Source: Sporosarcina sp. ZBG7A (GTDB taxonomy: Bacteria > Bacillota > Bacilli > Bacillales_A > Planococcaceae). From it: a stretch of 64,000 nt of DNA. The DNA is taken from positions 46,859-110,858 of the forward strand of contig NZ_JWIB01000019.1 of NCBI RefSeq assembly GCF_000813425.1, written 5' to 3'. Under the pieces are notes generated by a model, which was given only the letters and a program-made list of their open reading frames with translations, was not told the origin of the DNA and did not search any database. Positions 28,091-36,621 of the stretch are shown here, one piece after another. Each line of letters starts with the position of its first letter. Position 1 is the stretch's first letter. The position numbers and the translations under genes are program-made.

Positions 28091-28979
28091 TAGATTGTCC
28101 TCCTGAATATAAGTTATAGAACTGATCTTGAAGTGTATGTTTTTGTTCTGTTAAATTGTCGAATTGATACGTTGATAAGATAGCTAAAAATTTATTTAAT
28201 GGTTGATTATCAATATTAACAGATACAGTTGTATTACTAATAGCCACCGAATCAATCTGCTCTTGCATAAAACGACTACATTCCTGCTCATTACTAAACT
28301 CGATGATAAACTGTTGATTTTTATTTGACATAATTGTTGAAATGGACTTAATTGTAATGATCTTACCATCTTTAATCATCGCCACTTTATCACAAGTTTC
28401 CTCGATTTCTTCGAACATATGGCTCGACATAAAAATCGTTTTGCCTTTCGCTTTTTCCTCTTTGATGATTTCTATAAATTTCGCACGCATTAAAGGGTCC
28501 AGTCCTGTTGTAGGCTCATCTAAAATTAGAATTGGAGGGTCGGCCATCAATGCAACTACAATCGCGGTTTTTTGTTTCATTCCCTTTGACATACGTTTAA
28601 TATTGACCGAAGGATCAAGTTGAAGTCTTTCAATTAATTGGTTGGCAAAGCTTAAATCTGTTAGTTGCAATAGCTCTGCTTGTTGATGGATGAACTGCCA
28701 GCCAGTTTTCACATCAGGAAAGGCAATTTCTCCTGGAATGTAGCCAACCCATTGCTTAGTTTCCGCAGCATCATGCCACGCATCACGGTTTTTAATTTTT
28801 ACAGTTCCGCTATTCGGTTTTAAAAACCCCATTAGATGGCGAATCGTCGTTGTTTTGCCTGCTCCGTTTGTACCGATGAATCCAAAGGCTTCACCTAATT
28901 CAATTGAAAGATTGATATTAAAAATACCACGATTATCTCCGTAATCTTTCATTACATTTTGTAATTCAATCATTGCCAT
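28083..28979 (-). CDS. ABC transporter ATP-binding protein
   Basis: A 298-residue ATPase with Walker A GTNGAGKTT, signature region MSKGMKQKTAI (ABC signature degenerate MSKGM), Walker B LILDEPTTGLDP and the H-loop SSH. It overlaps the upstream ATPase gene by 10 bp and the permease gene by 8 bp. It is a paralogue of the product of the preceding gene; two ATPases plus one permease would form a heteromeric exporter. Confidence 0.93.
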   Translation of the reverse strand: MAMIELQNVMKDYGDNRGIFNINLSIELGEAFGFIGTNGAGKTTTIRHLMGFLKPNSGTVKIKNRDAWHDAAETKQWVGYIPGEIAFPDVKTGWQFIHQQAELLQLTDLSFANQLIERLQLDPSVNIKRMSKGMKQKTAIVVALMADPPILILDEPTTGLDPLMRAKFIEIIKEEKAKGKTIFMSSHMFEEIEETCDKVAMIKDGKIITIKSISTIMSNKNQQFIIEFSNEQECSRFMQEQIDSVAISNTTVSVNIDNQPLNKFLAILSTYQFDNLTEQKHTLQDQFYNLYSGGQSND

Positions 28980-29899
28980 GGTAATTCCCCTCCTACACGT
29001 CGATCGTAAAATTCCATGAAATGCTTTTCTAAACTAAACGGCACTTCGTTGAAACTTGATATAGGAAAATCGGCTAGTATTTTGATGAGCTTTGATAAAT
29101 CACTTGGATAACAGCCTATTTGTAGATCATTTGTTTGATCATTTTTAAGGAGTAGATTGAAAGCTTCATTCGATTCAATCTTCTGTACAAGTTGCTTATA
29201 TTGCATTTCATTTTGGACTTTCAGAGTAAAGATCTTTTCTGTCATTTTTAAAAGTTCTTGTTTGTTGAATGAAGAAATCAAGTGTCCATCTTTAATAATT
29301 GAAATTTCATCACACGTTGAGTCGACCTCAGTAAATATATGACTTGAAAGTAAAATTGTTTTGCCACGCTTTTTCTCTTCCTTAACGAAATCGATAAAGC
29401 GTTGCTGCATAATTGGGTCTAAACCACTTGTTGGCTCATCTAGTACGAGTACATCTGGATCATGCATGAATGCCGAAACAATCGCTAATTTTCTTTTCAT
29501 ACCAAGTGACATACGTTTTATCTTCCCTGAAGCTTCAAGCTCAAAGAATTCAATTAGCTTTTTACAATTCGTATCATCTTTAACTTTTCGTAAATCCATC
29601 ATCATTTGAATGAATTGCTCACCTGTTAAATTTTCCGGCAATGCTACTTCACCAGGTAAATAGCCGAGTTTTTCTTGGATGGTACTGGCATTTGTCCAAC
29701 TATCTAGACCATTCACCGTTACGATACCTTGTTGTGGTTTTGAAAATCCCATAATGTGACGAATGGCTGTCGTTTTCCCAGCTCCATTTGGCCCTAAAAA
29801 GCCATATACACTGCCTTTTTCAACATTGAATGAAACGTCAAAAATCCCCCGACCATGTCCATAATCCTTTGTGACATGCTGTAATGAAATCACCGTCAT
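28970..29899 (-). CDS. ABC transporter ATP-binding protein
   Basis: A 309-residue ATPase with Walker A GPNGAGKTT, signature MSLGMKRKLAI, Walker B LVLDEPTSGLDP and SSHIF. ATG 29899 is preferred because GAGGAG lies 8 bases before; the longer frame has no such site. It is the first gene of a three-gene operon with overlapping ends (ATPase, ATPase, permease) and is divergent from the TetR gene at 30271. Confidence 0.93.
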   Translation of the reverse strand: MTVISLQHVTKDYGHGRGIFDVSFNVEKGSVYGFLGPNGAGKTTAIRHIMGFSKPQQGIVTVNGLDSWTNASTIQEKLGYLPGEVALPENLTGEQFIQMMMDLRKVKDDTNCKKLIEFFELEASGKIKRMSLGMKRKLAIVSAFMHDPDVLVLDEPTSGLDPIMQQRFIDFVKEEKKRGKTILLSSHIFTEVDSTCDEISIIKDGHLISSFNKQELLKMTEKIFTLKVQNEMQYKQLVQKIESNEAFNLLLKNDQTNDLQIGCYPSDLSKLIKILADFPISSFNEVPFSLEKHFMEFYDRRVGGELPWQ

Positions 29900-29972
29900 T
29901 TTCTCACTCCTCGTATCTATAAGAAATTTAGCCATGTTAGCTATACGATCGTTTTAATACAACCCATTTCGA

Positions 29973-29990
29973 ACATACTGTTGCGTATGT
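29973..29990. promoter_or_regulatory. Palindrome in the divergent ABC/TetR promoter region
   Basis: ACATAC-N6-GTATGT is a perfect 6+6 inverted repeat about 75 bp upstream of the ABC operon start. It is a candidate operator, but it is unlike the two palindromes beside the TetR and DUF3533 genes. Confidence 0.35.
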
Positions 29991-29999
29991 ATAATTACT

Positions 30000-30222
30000 A
30001 TTTCACTAGTCTAAAAAATCTATACAGTAGGCGAGCAGATGTTATTTTTCGTAATTGTCCGGATAGATAAAATTCTCTTGAACTTGTTCTTAAAAATATT
30101 TACTTCAATTACCCATAAATTTCAGTTATAATTATGAACAACGTGTTGTTTTATTACACTTCAAATTATAATCATGGATAAAATACTTATCAATAAGCAG
30201 AAATAATGGATGTGTCGTTTAA
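30000..30222. other. Remainder of the divergent ABC/TetR intergenic region
   Basis: About 220 bp, AT-rich. It contains the palindrome AACAACGTGTTGTT at 30138-30151 and should hold the TetR-gene promoter. No open frame is evident. Confidence 0.4.
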
Positions 30223-30247
30223 CCAACACCTTTTTCGAATGTGTTGG
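30223..30247. promoter_or_regulatory. Candidate TetR operator upstream of the TetR gene
   Basis: CCAACAC-N11-GTGTTGG is a perfect 7+7 inverted repeat ending about 12 bases before the AGGAGG of the TetR gene. Position suits autorepression. It shares AACACCTT with the palindrome upstream of the DUF3533-like gene at 32147. Confidence 0.5.
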
Positions 30248-30270
30248 GAAAAAATTAGGAGGGGAATAGA

Positions 30271-30897
30271 ATGCGGGAACTAAATACGGATTTACGTGTA
30301 GTTCGTACAAAAGAAGCTATCCGGGAAGCATTGATCGATTTGATAGAAGAAAAAGGTTTTGAGGCTATTACGGTTAAAGATCTAACAACGAGAGCAAAGA
30401 TCAACCGCGGAACCTTTTACGCTCATTATCAGGATAAGTATGATTTACTGACCAAATGTGAGGAAGAATTTATGCAAGAAATGGCTGACAGAATCATAAA
30501 AAATTATCCGAATATCCTTGCAGACATAGAAGCAAGCACGCCGACCACTCCACCTTTTACGATTATTGTTTCAATTTTTGAATATATAGATCAAAATAGA
30601 AAGTTTATGAAAGCCATGTTGGGGCCAAAAGGAGACTTATCGTTCCAAACAAAGTTGAAAAAGTTCGTATGGAACTCACTTTTTGAAAGTAACGAAAATC
30701 CACAAAATCCATTGATAAAGCAGGAGAACTTCTTAGTACCAGCTGAATACTTAATTTCCTATGTTGCATCGGCACATATAGGTGTTTTACAGCAATGGAT
30801 TAACAGTGATAGAGATGAATCACCACAAGAGATGGCTCGCATTATATCCACGATGACTATGAATGGTCCTTTCTTTGCTGCTGGTTTAAAAAAGTAG
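30271..30897 (+). CDS. TetR/AcrR-family transcriptional regulator
   Basis: A 208-residue protein with an N-terminal TetR helix-turn-helix (KEAIREALIDLIEEKGFEAITV, then the recognition region INRGTFYAHYQDKYDLL) and a helical C-terminal ligand domain. Its C-terminal half resembles TetR_C_8 / YhgD-like regulators. ATG 30271 follows AGGAGG. It is divergent from the ABC operon and convergent with the DUF3533-type gene, and probably represses one or both. Confidence 0.9.
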   Translation: MRELNTDLRVVRTKEAIREALIDLIEEKGFEAITVKDLTTRAKINRGTFYAHYQDKYDLLTKCEEEFMQEMADRIIKNYPNILADIEASTPTTPPFTIIVSIFEYIDQNRKFMKAMLGPKGDLSFQTKLKKFVWNSLFESNENPQNPLIKQENFLVPAEYLISYVASAHIGVLQQWINSDRDESPQEMARIISTMTMNGPFFAAGLKK

Positions 30898-30943
30898 CTA
30901 GGAGGATAGGAGGAACCTTCAGAACGCTCACCGACAACATTAA

Positions 30944-30978
30944 AAACAGGCCACTGCTTTTAATACAGTGGCCTGTTT
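30944..30978. terminator. Bidirectional terminator between convergent genes
   Basis: Stem AAACAGGCCACTG and its complement with a 9-base loop, flanked by A- and T-rich tracts, between the TetR gene and the DUF3533-type gene. Confidence 0.85.
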
Positions 30979-30985
30979 ATTTGTG

Positions 30986-32131
30986 CTATTTGATAACTTC
31001 TGTCTCTATTTCTTCCGGTTGACTAGGCTTTTCAATCAGCTGCTTTACCCATAGTAAAATAAATGAAATTACGGCGATCCAGGTTAATATAACGCCATTG
31101 CCATTAAGTACACCCTGGCCAAAGTATAAAATATCTTTTAAACCATTAATTAAAAACTTCATCGGTAACCAAGGCAAAATGTAATCTTGATAAAAGGCAG
31201 GTAACATTTCCGGTGCCAATTGAATTAAAGGTAAACCAAAGAACATCAGTAAAACATAGATAACTAAGCTAGGTAAACTTAGCCAAGTAACTGTTGCAAG
31301 TATTAAAAATAGGAATCCTAAACATGCAAGTGAACTAAATAAAGCGACTGTATTGAAATTCTCAAAAGAAAAACCTAGCATCCATGTTGTTGACCATGTT
31401 ACAAAATAGCCAGCAAAAAATGCGTAAATGATTGCAACTATGGATTGTACTAAATGGAATTGTAGTTTTTCTTTCTTTGAACTAAAAGTAGTCTTTGTAC
31501 TAGCAAAATACAATAAAACAGCGCCAATAATACTTGCAAACCAAAGAGGTTGGAAAAATGCAGTTGGGGCAGATCCTAGCTCCCCTACAGCGTTTACATG
31601 AATCGTTTCAGCTTGTATTGGCGTAACTAATGTTGTAACTTGACTTGCTTGAATTGGTACTTGAGCCTTCTCAATATTTTGAAGCAGTTGTGTACTCATG
31701 ACCGAATTCATTTGCTTAACAGTGCTATCTAAAGCAGAGGTTAACATCGTCGAAACGGTTGCATTAGCTCCTTGATTAATATAGATTTGCATCTTTGGAT
31801 TTTCAGGAGAAGGCGTTTGTAGTGAAGCAAATTGTGCGGAGAAATTTTCAGGCACCACTAATCCCCCGTACACTTCTTGTTCTTTCATCGCCTCGTCCAT
31901 CGATTGAACGGAATCGTAAACTTTGAACTTAATCATATCCATGCCCGTTGCTGTTAATTGCTTTTGCAAACTCTGCAATAAGGTATCGCCCATTTCTCCA
32001 GCATCTTCAGACACAAGAGCAACAGGCAAATCTTTTGGGCTCATTTTAACAGTTGGAATCATTGTTGATAGAAAAACAATTCCTAACACCATAACCACAA
32101 TAAATGGCAATACAAAAAACTTATTTTTCAT
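30986..32131 (-). CDS. YhgE/Pip-related ABC-2 type membrane protein (DUF3533-like)
   Basis: A 381-residue protein: a first membrane segment (FVLPFIVVMVLGIVFLS), a long extracytoplasmic domain of about 180 residues (LPVALVSEDAGEMG, then INQGANATVSTML), then five further membrane segments. This is the layout of YhgE/Pip and yeast SNG1-like DUF3533 proteins, often next to TetR-family genes and linked to drug or phage phenotypes. ATG 32131 is chosen because AGGAGG lies 7 bases before. It is convergent with the TetR gene. Confidence 0.83.
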   Translation of the reverse strand: MKNKFFVLPFIVVMVLGIVFLSTMIPTVKMSPKDLPVALVSEDAGEMGDTLLQSLQKQLTATGMDMIKFKVYDSVQSMDEAMKEQEVYGGLVVPENFSAQFASLQTPSPENPKMQIYINQGANATVSTMLTSALDSTVKQMNSVMSTQLLQNIEKAQVPIQASQVTTLVTPIQAETIHVNAVGELGSAPTAFFQPLWFASIIGAVLLYFASTKTTFSSKKEKLQFHLVQSIVAIIYAFFAGYFVTWSTTWMLGFSFENFNTVALFSSLACLGFLFLILATVTWLSLPSLVIYVLLMFFGLPLIQLAPEMLPAFYQDYILPWLPMKFLINGLKDILYFGQGVLNGNGVILTWIAVISFILLWVKQLIEKPSQPEEIETEVIK

Positions 32132-32146
32132 CATTTCCCTCCTATT

Positions 32147-32168
32147 AATAAACACCTTGTTGTTTATT
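32147..32168 (-). promoter_or_regulatory. Candidate TetR operator upstream of the DUF3533-type gene
   Basis: A 22 bp imperfect palindrome, AATAAACA-N6-TGTTTATT in outline, lies 16-37 bp upstream of the start codon. It shares AACACCTT with the palindrome upstream of the TetR gene. Confidence 0.5.
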
Positions 32169-32413
32169 AATATTCAATATAAATGAAAAGATGATTAATC
32201 GCTACCAACAAAAAATGACGAACCGTTGGATAAGGAACATCTTTAAGGGATATGTTTATTAAGTTTATTAGTTTTTTAAGTTTCACGTACTTTGTGCATG
32301 CGAGGTAAAGGAGGTGAATAGTTTAGGTTAACCTGAAAACATTGGACATGAACTGGGTTAAGTATCATTTAATTAATTTGATAGAGCTTCTATTCAACTA
32401 AACTGCTCCCTAA
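32169..32413. other. Non-coding stretch upstream of the DUF3533-type gene
   Basis: About 245 bp between the operator-like palindrome and the terminator of the next gene. It should hold the promoter. No open frame is visible. Confidence 0.35.
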
Positions 32414-32438
32414 GAAAAAAGAGTTGCCTAAGCAACCC
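32414..32438 (-). terminator. Rho-independent terminator of the 101-residue membrane protein gene
   Basis: Arms GGGTTGC and GCAACTC on the minus strand around TTAG, followed by TTTTTT. A GCCCCCG repeat core (32455-32464) lies between it and the stop codon. Confidence 0.65.
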
Positions 32439-32454
32439 AATGAACTCCCACAAA

Positions 32455-32464
32455 CGCCCCCGAT
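32455..32464. repeat. Short intergenic repeat core (CGCCCCCGAT)
   Basis: Same core as at 26288, 5 bp from the stop codon of the gene at 32470. Confidence 0.5.
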
Positions 32465-32469
32465 TGTGA

Positions 32470-32775
32470 TTAAGATTGGCGCTCCGCTTTAAGCATTATA
32501 ACAGCACCAACAATTACGACAGCAAAGATAAATAGCATTAAAATTATACCGAAGATATCTGGCTTGAAAAGCAATGTTCCAAGAACAAAGGGAGCTGCAA
32601 TCATTGTGAACATAGACAAAACTTTAATATATCGCAGAATTCGTGGAGAAAACTCATCTTCCTGATATTTACTTCTTCGGAGTGCAAGAACTTCTTCTGG
32701 AGAGTTATAAGCCCAAATCAAAAATGCATAAAGTGCAATCGCAAAAATAATGGTTAGAAATACTTCAGCTACCAT
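32470..32775 (-). CDS. Small membrane protein, three membrane segments
   Basis: A 101-residue protein with hydrophobic segments at about residues 3-22, 52-71 and 75-95 and a charged cytoplasmic loop between the first two (LALRRSKYQEDEF). Starts at ATG 32775. I do not recognise a family. A repeat core and a terminator lie at its 3' end. Confidence 0.65.
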   Translation of the reverse strand: MVAEVFLTIIFAIALYAFLIWAYNSPEEVLALRRSKYQEDEFSPRILRYIKVLSMFTMIAAPFVLGTLLFKPDIFGIILMLFIFAVVIVGAVIMLKAERQS

Positions 32776-32850
32776 TTCGGCACCCCCGAGTTGAATTGGA
32801 ATTTCTTATATCTGTTATACGGATAACGAAACCAATTTGTTTCAGAATCT

Positions 32851-32897
32851 GGCCCGTTTGCGATATAGACGAGATCGCTTATAACGCAAACGCACCC
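32851..32897. repeat. Palindromic intergenic repeat, type GTTTGCG, copy 2
   Basis: Arms GTTTGCGATATAG and CTTATAACGCAAAC as at 27095, with ACGAGATCG in the loop, and again followed by GCACCC. It ends about 20 bp before the stop of the ASCH gene. Confidence 0.8.
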
Positions 32898-32918
32898 TTT
32901 AGCTGAAAAACTTCTACT

Positions 32919-33257
32919 TTAGTATTCAATCATAATTGCTAATACTCCCCATTCCTTTTCTTGCTGAGGGGTGTATATTTCATACGTTCCATCTATCAAT
33001 TCTTTCATTGTCCAGCCTTCACAATCTAAATCCTTAGAAGGAATATCATTGTACATTTCTTCAAAAGTATCGTAACTTCTAAGTTCAGTTATCTGTACTT
33101 CTAGAATTTCATCTTGTTGGGTAACTTTTATAAATTCTATTGAATCTCCAACTTTAATTTTTCTTCTTTTTTCATCGTTTAAACGGACTTCTACCCTTTT
33201 ATTTCTTTCTCTAATAGCGTGAAAATATTCACCATACAATCCCATCTGATGCACCAA
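32919..33257 (-). CDS. ASCH/PUA-like domain protein
   Basis: About 110 residues with the ASCH pattern: MGLYGEYFHAIRERNKRVEVRLNDEKRRKIKVGDSIEF, then QITELRSYDTFEEMYN and a tail with YTPQQEKEWGVLAI. ASCH domains bind RNA or modified nucleosides. The start is unclear: an in-frame stop lies just before TTG 33257, and GTG 33254 and ATG 33245 are alternatives, none with a good ribosome-binding site. A GCACCCC motif lies next to the start, so a repeat element may have altered the leader. Function unknown. Confidence 0.7.
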   Translation of the reverse strand: MVHQMGLYGEYFHAIRERNKRVEVRLNDEKRRKIKVGDSIEFIKVTQQDEILEVQITELRSYDTFEEMYNDIPSKDLDCEGWTMKELIDGTYEIYTPQQEKEWGVLAIMIEY

Positions 33258-33304
33258 TTAACAGCACCCCGTAAACTAAAAATTATTTTTTCTTCTTTAG
33301 TAAT

Positions 33305-33350
33305 ATGGCCCTTTAACGGCATAATCCTTATTCCAGAATTGCCCCCGATT
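33305..33350. repeat. Diverged intergenic repeat of the GCCCCCG family
   Basis: Starts with ATGGCCC and ends with GCCCCCGATT, with weak inner pairing (GGCA/TGCC). It fills the space between the ASCH and cupin genes and sits at the 3' end of the cupin gene. Confidence 0.45.
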
Positions 33351-33366
33351 CTTGAAATGTAAATGT

Positions 33367-34173
33367 TTACATGTTTTTGCTTTGCTGTAGAAGTTTTGAT
33401 TCTCCTGTACGTTCCCATTCTTCTATTGTTTCATATGCTTTTTCAGGAGGATATCCTTTTCCAACAAGAACTCCCATTAAAATAAATTCTTGGAGGATGT
33501 GTGTCATATTAATTCCTCTTTTAACGTCTTCCAAGCCTTCTTTCACCAAGAATTCGGTATACCTTATCCATTCATCTGGAGTTCTTCCACAAACTACTGT
33601 ATTTTCATTTCCGTTATTATAGCCTTCTTCTGTAGCGATTGCATCTGCTTTAGTCCGATGCACAGTACCAAATGGATGATTAGGAGGTCCGTAGATTGAA
33701 TAAAGCTTTAACGGTACATTTCCTGTATTGGTTAGATTATGCCACGTACCCGCAGGAAGCATAATCGCAGAATCAGCACTTACATTTCTTACAAAGTCCA
33801 ATTTTTCCTTGTTCTTGCCCATTTGAACAAATCCTTGACCTTCCTCAACACGCAGAAATTGATCTACGTTAGGATGCATCTCCAAACCTATATTATCTCC
33901 GACACCGATACTCATCAAGGTAACTTGCAAATGACTTCCCGTCCATATAGCTGTACGATATGTGTTATTTTGCTTGGTAGCTTGGTTAATATTCACAACA
34001 AAGGGTTCTAGCCCATGATCTTTTAATATAGGATTAGTGTAATTCGGAGTGTCTAAATACGTTTGAACTTGCCTTTCATAACCTGCCCAACTCGGCATAT
34101 TCCAACAGTTACACATTGGTGCATTAGCATAATAAACATTTGGGTAAGGATACATATAATAAAGATTATTCAT
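33367..34173 (-). CDS. Cupin-domain protein
   Basis: A 268-residue protein. Residues about 65-170 form a cupin: LQVTLMSIGVGDNIGLEMHPNVDQFLRVEEGQG, then AIMLPAGTWHNLTNTGN; the metal ligands H..E and the late H are present. The first ~25 residues are a Tyr/Pro/Asn-rich tail (MYPYPNVYY) like that of spore-coat proteins, and the C-terminal ~85 residues are a separate helical region. ATG 34173 follows GGAGG. It may be a spore-surface cupin, but that is inference. Confidence 0.75.
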   Translation of the reverse strand: MNNLYYMYPYPNVYYANAPMCNCWNMPSWAGYERQVQTYLDTPNYTNPILKDHGLEPFVVNINQATKQNNTYRTAIWTGSHLQVTLMSIGVGDNIGLEMHPNVDQFLRVEEGQGFVQMGKNKEKLDFVRNVSADSAIMLPAGTWHNLTNTGNVPLKLYSIYGPPNHPFGTVHRTKADAIATEEGYNNGNENTVVCGRTPDEWIRYTEFLVKEGLEDVKRGINMTHILQEFILMGVLVGKGYPPEKAYETIEEWERTGESKLLQQSKNM

Positions 34174-34323
34174 TGTAATATTCCTCCAGTAAAATATGAT
34201 TATAAACTCATCATATGCCCCATGAAATCAGATGTTCATGACTACTACTAACACATTCCACTATAAAATGGCCCTATTCTTGAAGAAGCTACTACACTCA
34301 CAATTCGAACTGTATACAGGACC

Positions 34324-34885
34324 TCATAAATTAAATCGTCCCATTACAACGGTGTTGTAGAAATCACCATCGGAAAGTACTTTGTCGTTTTTTAGAATGC
34401 CTTCGGTTTCAAAGCCAAATTTTTTGTATAGACTTATCGCTTTTTCATTTGTATCAAGAACATTTTAAGGTGATTTTTTTTATTCCATATGAATCTGCCC
34501 AAGCAATAGTCTCTTTTAAAAGATTTTTGCCAATGCTGTAGCCCCAATATTCTTTTAGGACACACACCCCAAACTCTACCTTGTGAGAGAGTCGTTTTAA
34601 TGGGTTCCCTTCACATCTCGAAAATCCGACAATCCTGTCATGAACCACTGCAACTAAAAAAAGGTTTTTCTTATTTTCTGTATCTGCTTGGATTAATTGT
34701 TCGAAGCTTTGTACATCAATGAATGCCTCACCTTTTTCCCTGTCGAGGTTTTCAGTTTCACCATCAATCTGCAATCTGATTTCAGACAAATCCTTTGCAT
34801 CTTTATTTCTTGCGGATCTAATTATATAGGTCGTCCCATTAACAATAAATTCTTGCTGGTTTATTTTAATCGAATATTCCCCCAA
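34324..34885 (-). pseudogene. GNAT-family acetyltransferase, frameshifted near the C-terminus
   Basis: The first frame (TTG 34885 onward) gives a GNAT domain with YWGYSIGKNLLKETIAWADSYGIKKITL and then stops. Dropping one A from the AAAA run at about 34462-34465 continues the classic GNAT C-terminus: NVLDTNEKAISLYKKFGFETEGIL, then DKVLSDGDFYNTVVMGRFNL, with a stop at 34324. The motif A region QRxxxG/A appears as the variant YSIGKN. The gene is otherwise complete, so either a recent single-base insertion or a sequencing error. Confidence 0.8.
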
Positions 34886-34977
34886 CTTTTAGTCTCTTCT
34901 GACCTATTCAGCAAGTTTTTGGCCATATTTCGACATAGTCGTGTTACTGAAATGCCCTCATTACTTGAAGAAACCCC

Positions 34978-35679
34978 TTAACTTTTAATTTGCATTAAAC
35001 TCGTCCATAAAAAGTCTTCGCCAAATAAATCATCTGATAGTGAAGGCTTTTTCATCTTTCTAAAATTCAAAATATCGAAGTCTTTATTAAATATCTCTTT
35101 TAATCGTTCTTCAGAATAACCTATACCCCCTTTTAAACTTTTTTCTTTGTAGACATCCCAATCAGGTATATCTAAAGCGCCATCTGTATTGAAGCAAACA
35201 ATCCCAAAATATCCGCCTTTTTTAAGTGCTTTTTTTATTATCTCTAAATACGTTAAACGACGATGTGGCGCTAAATGATGGAACATTCCGCAGTCGTAAA
35301 TAAAATCGTATGAATTCGGCTCAAATTCAAAATTAAATAAGGATACGCAATGAAAATCAAGATTTAGCCCCTCCTCATCCGCTCTCTCTTTCGCCCATTC
35401 AATCGCTTTGTTTGAAAGATCTATTGCACTTACACTACTCCCTTGCTTAGCCATATATATAGAATTTCTCCCAGGTCCAGCTCCTAACTCCAAAACCTTT
35501 TTAGGCGAAAGACCCTCACTAAAATATTCAACTAAATTCTCATCAGGTCCTTTTACTTTAAAGAATGGAATATTTTTTGTTCTATCTTCATAAAAGTCCT
35601 CCCAAAATTGTTTAGGTTCTCGAAGTTCATCATCTAACATTTCCAATAAGTCTTCGTAATTTAAAATACTTTCCCCCAC
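34978..35679 (-). CDS. Class I SAM-dependent methyltransferase
   Basis: A 233-residue protein starting at GTG 35679 (GGAGGAG 6 bases before), which is better placed than the upstream ATG. Motif I is VLELGAGPGRNSIYMA, acidic residue of motif II is in VSAIDLSNKAIEWA, then DFIYDCGMFHHL and LKKGGYFGIVCF. It fits the Methyltransf_25/tellurite-resistance-like group; the substrate is unknown. Confidence 0.85.
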   Translation of the reverse strand: MGESILNYEDLLEMLDDELREPKQFWEDFYEDRTKNIPFFKVKGPDENLVEYFSEGLSPKKVLELGAGPGRNSIYMAKQGSSVSAIDLSNKAIEWAKERADEEGLNLDFHCVSLFNFEFEPNSYDFIYDCGMFHHLAPHRRLTYLEIIKKALKKGGYFGIVCFNTDGALDIPDWDVYKEKSLKGGIGYSEERLKEIFNKDFDILNFRKMKKPSLSDDLFGEDFLWTSLMQIKS

Positions 35680-35716
35680 AAAACACTCCTCCAATTTGAC
35701 TGTATTCATTCCTTAA

Positions 35717-35771
35717 TTTGGCCAAGATTGATGAATGGGTGCAAATTCTTGTAACAGAACAGCCCCCGATT
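35717..35771. repeat. Intergenic repeat of the GCCCCCG family
   Basis: GGGTGCAAATTCTTGT pairs imperfectly with ACAGAACAGCCCCC; the element starts near TTTGGCC and ends GCCCCCGATT, 3 bp from the stop of the gene at 35774. It shares the left arm GGGTGCAAATTCTT with the copy at 36576. Confidence 0.7.
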
Positions 35772-35773
35772 GC

Positions 35774-36490
35774 TTAATGACATTCCACGCCAGAAATAGG
35801 CTTAAACTCAATTGATTTTGCTTGATACATTTTATCTTTAAATACATAGGTTATTTGAATATCTCCTAAATATCCTCCCACCGGAGAAATTTGACCGCCT
35901 ATTTTTGCGATAAGTTGGTTCTCTTTTATTTCAAAGTCGATCAAATTACCAAAATATATATCACTAAATAAATGTTTTTGTTCAATACCAAAAGGTTTGA
36001 TTTCAATTTCACATTTTTTATCGTTGATACTAACACTTGCTTTGTTATGTGTTAACTCGGTTTTTACGTTTTTTAATAATATCGCCTTTGGATTATCAAC
36101 AAGCACCTCAACTGGTACCAAAGCCGACGTTTTACCGAGTGATTTCCGTTCTATATGGAAAACGTGTGCTTCACGCTCTAAAATCCCAGTACCTGTGCCT
36201 ATAGTCAAAATTATAACCAATTCATTCTTTCCATCCCGATTGATATCCTTATAGATAATCTCGGGAGACCAAGCTGGGTTTGTAGTGTTCCACCAGTAAG
36301 GTTTTGAAAGGGTGGCACCCTGAAAGTTAATTTTAAAATCTGTATATAACCCATTTATCTTTTTCGCATCAATGGTAACAGCCCCGTTATTTGACTTAGC
36401 AATTTCGTCATATTCATTAATCATTGCGTTAGCCTTAGTTAAAACAGCAAAAAGAGAAATAGAAATGATTAAGATCAGAACCTTTTTCAT
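35774..36490 (-). CDS. Secreted protein with a calcium-loop-like motif
   Basis: ATG 36490 follows GAGGTG. A 238-residue protein with a cleavable signal peptide (MKKVLILIISISLFAVLTKANA). Residues about 85-100 include DINRDGKNELVIIL, a DxNxDGxxE loop seen in VCBS/FG-GAP-like proteins. The rest is beta-rich and not recognised. Probably secreted or cell-wall associated; monocistronic, with GCCCCCG repeats on both sides. Confidence 0.72.
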   Translation of the reverse strand: MKKVLILIISISLFAVLTKANAMINEYDEIAKSNNGAVTIDAKKINGLYTDFKINFQGATLSKPYWWNTTNPAWSPEIIYKDINRDGKNELVIILTIGTGTGILEREAHVFHIERKSLGKTSALVPVEVLVDNPKAILLKNVKTELTHNKASVSINDKKCEIEIKPFGIEQKHLFSDIYFGNLIDFEIKENQLIAKIGGQISPVGGYLGDIQITYVFKDKMYQAKSIEFKPISGVECH

Positions 36491-36575
36491 AAGAGAACAC
36501 CTCATTTTATTTTAGTGTTCTCAGTGGCTAACTCTTTATTCAACTATTCGCTATTCCGGTTCTATTACAGAAAAA

Positions 36576-36609
36576 GGGTGCAAATTCTTCTTCAAGAATC
36601 GCCCCCGTT
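36576..36609. repeat. Intergenic repeat of the GCCCCCG family
   Basis: GGGTGCAAATTCTT pairs with AAGAATCGCCCCC with mismatches at fixed places (T4, A7) and an unpaired A. It ends GTTAGTG, about 12 bp before the stop of the gene at 36622. Confidence 0.7.
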
Positions 36610-36621
36610 AGTGAAAAGTAA

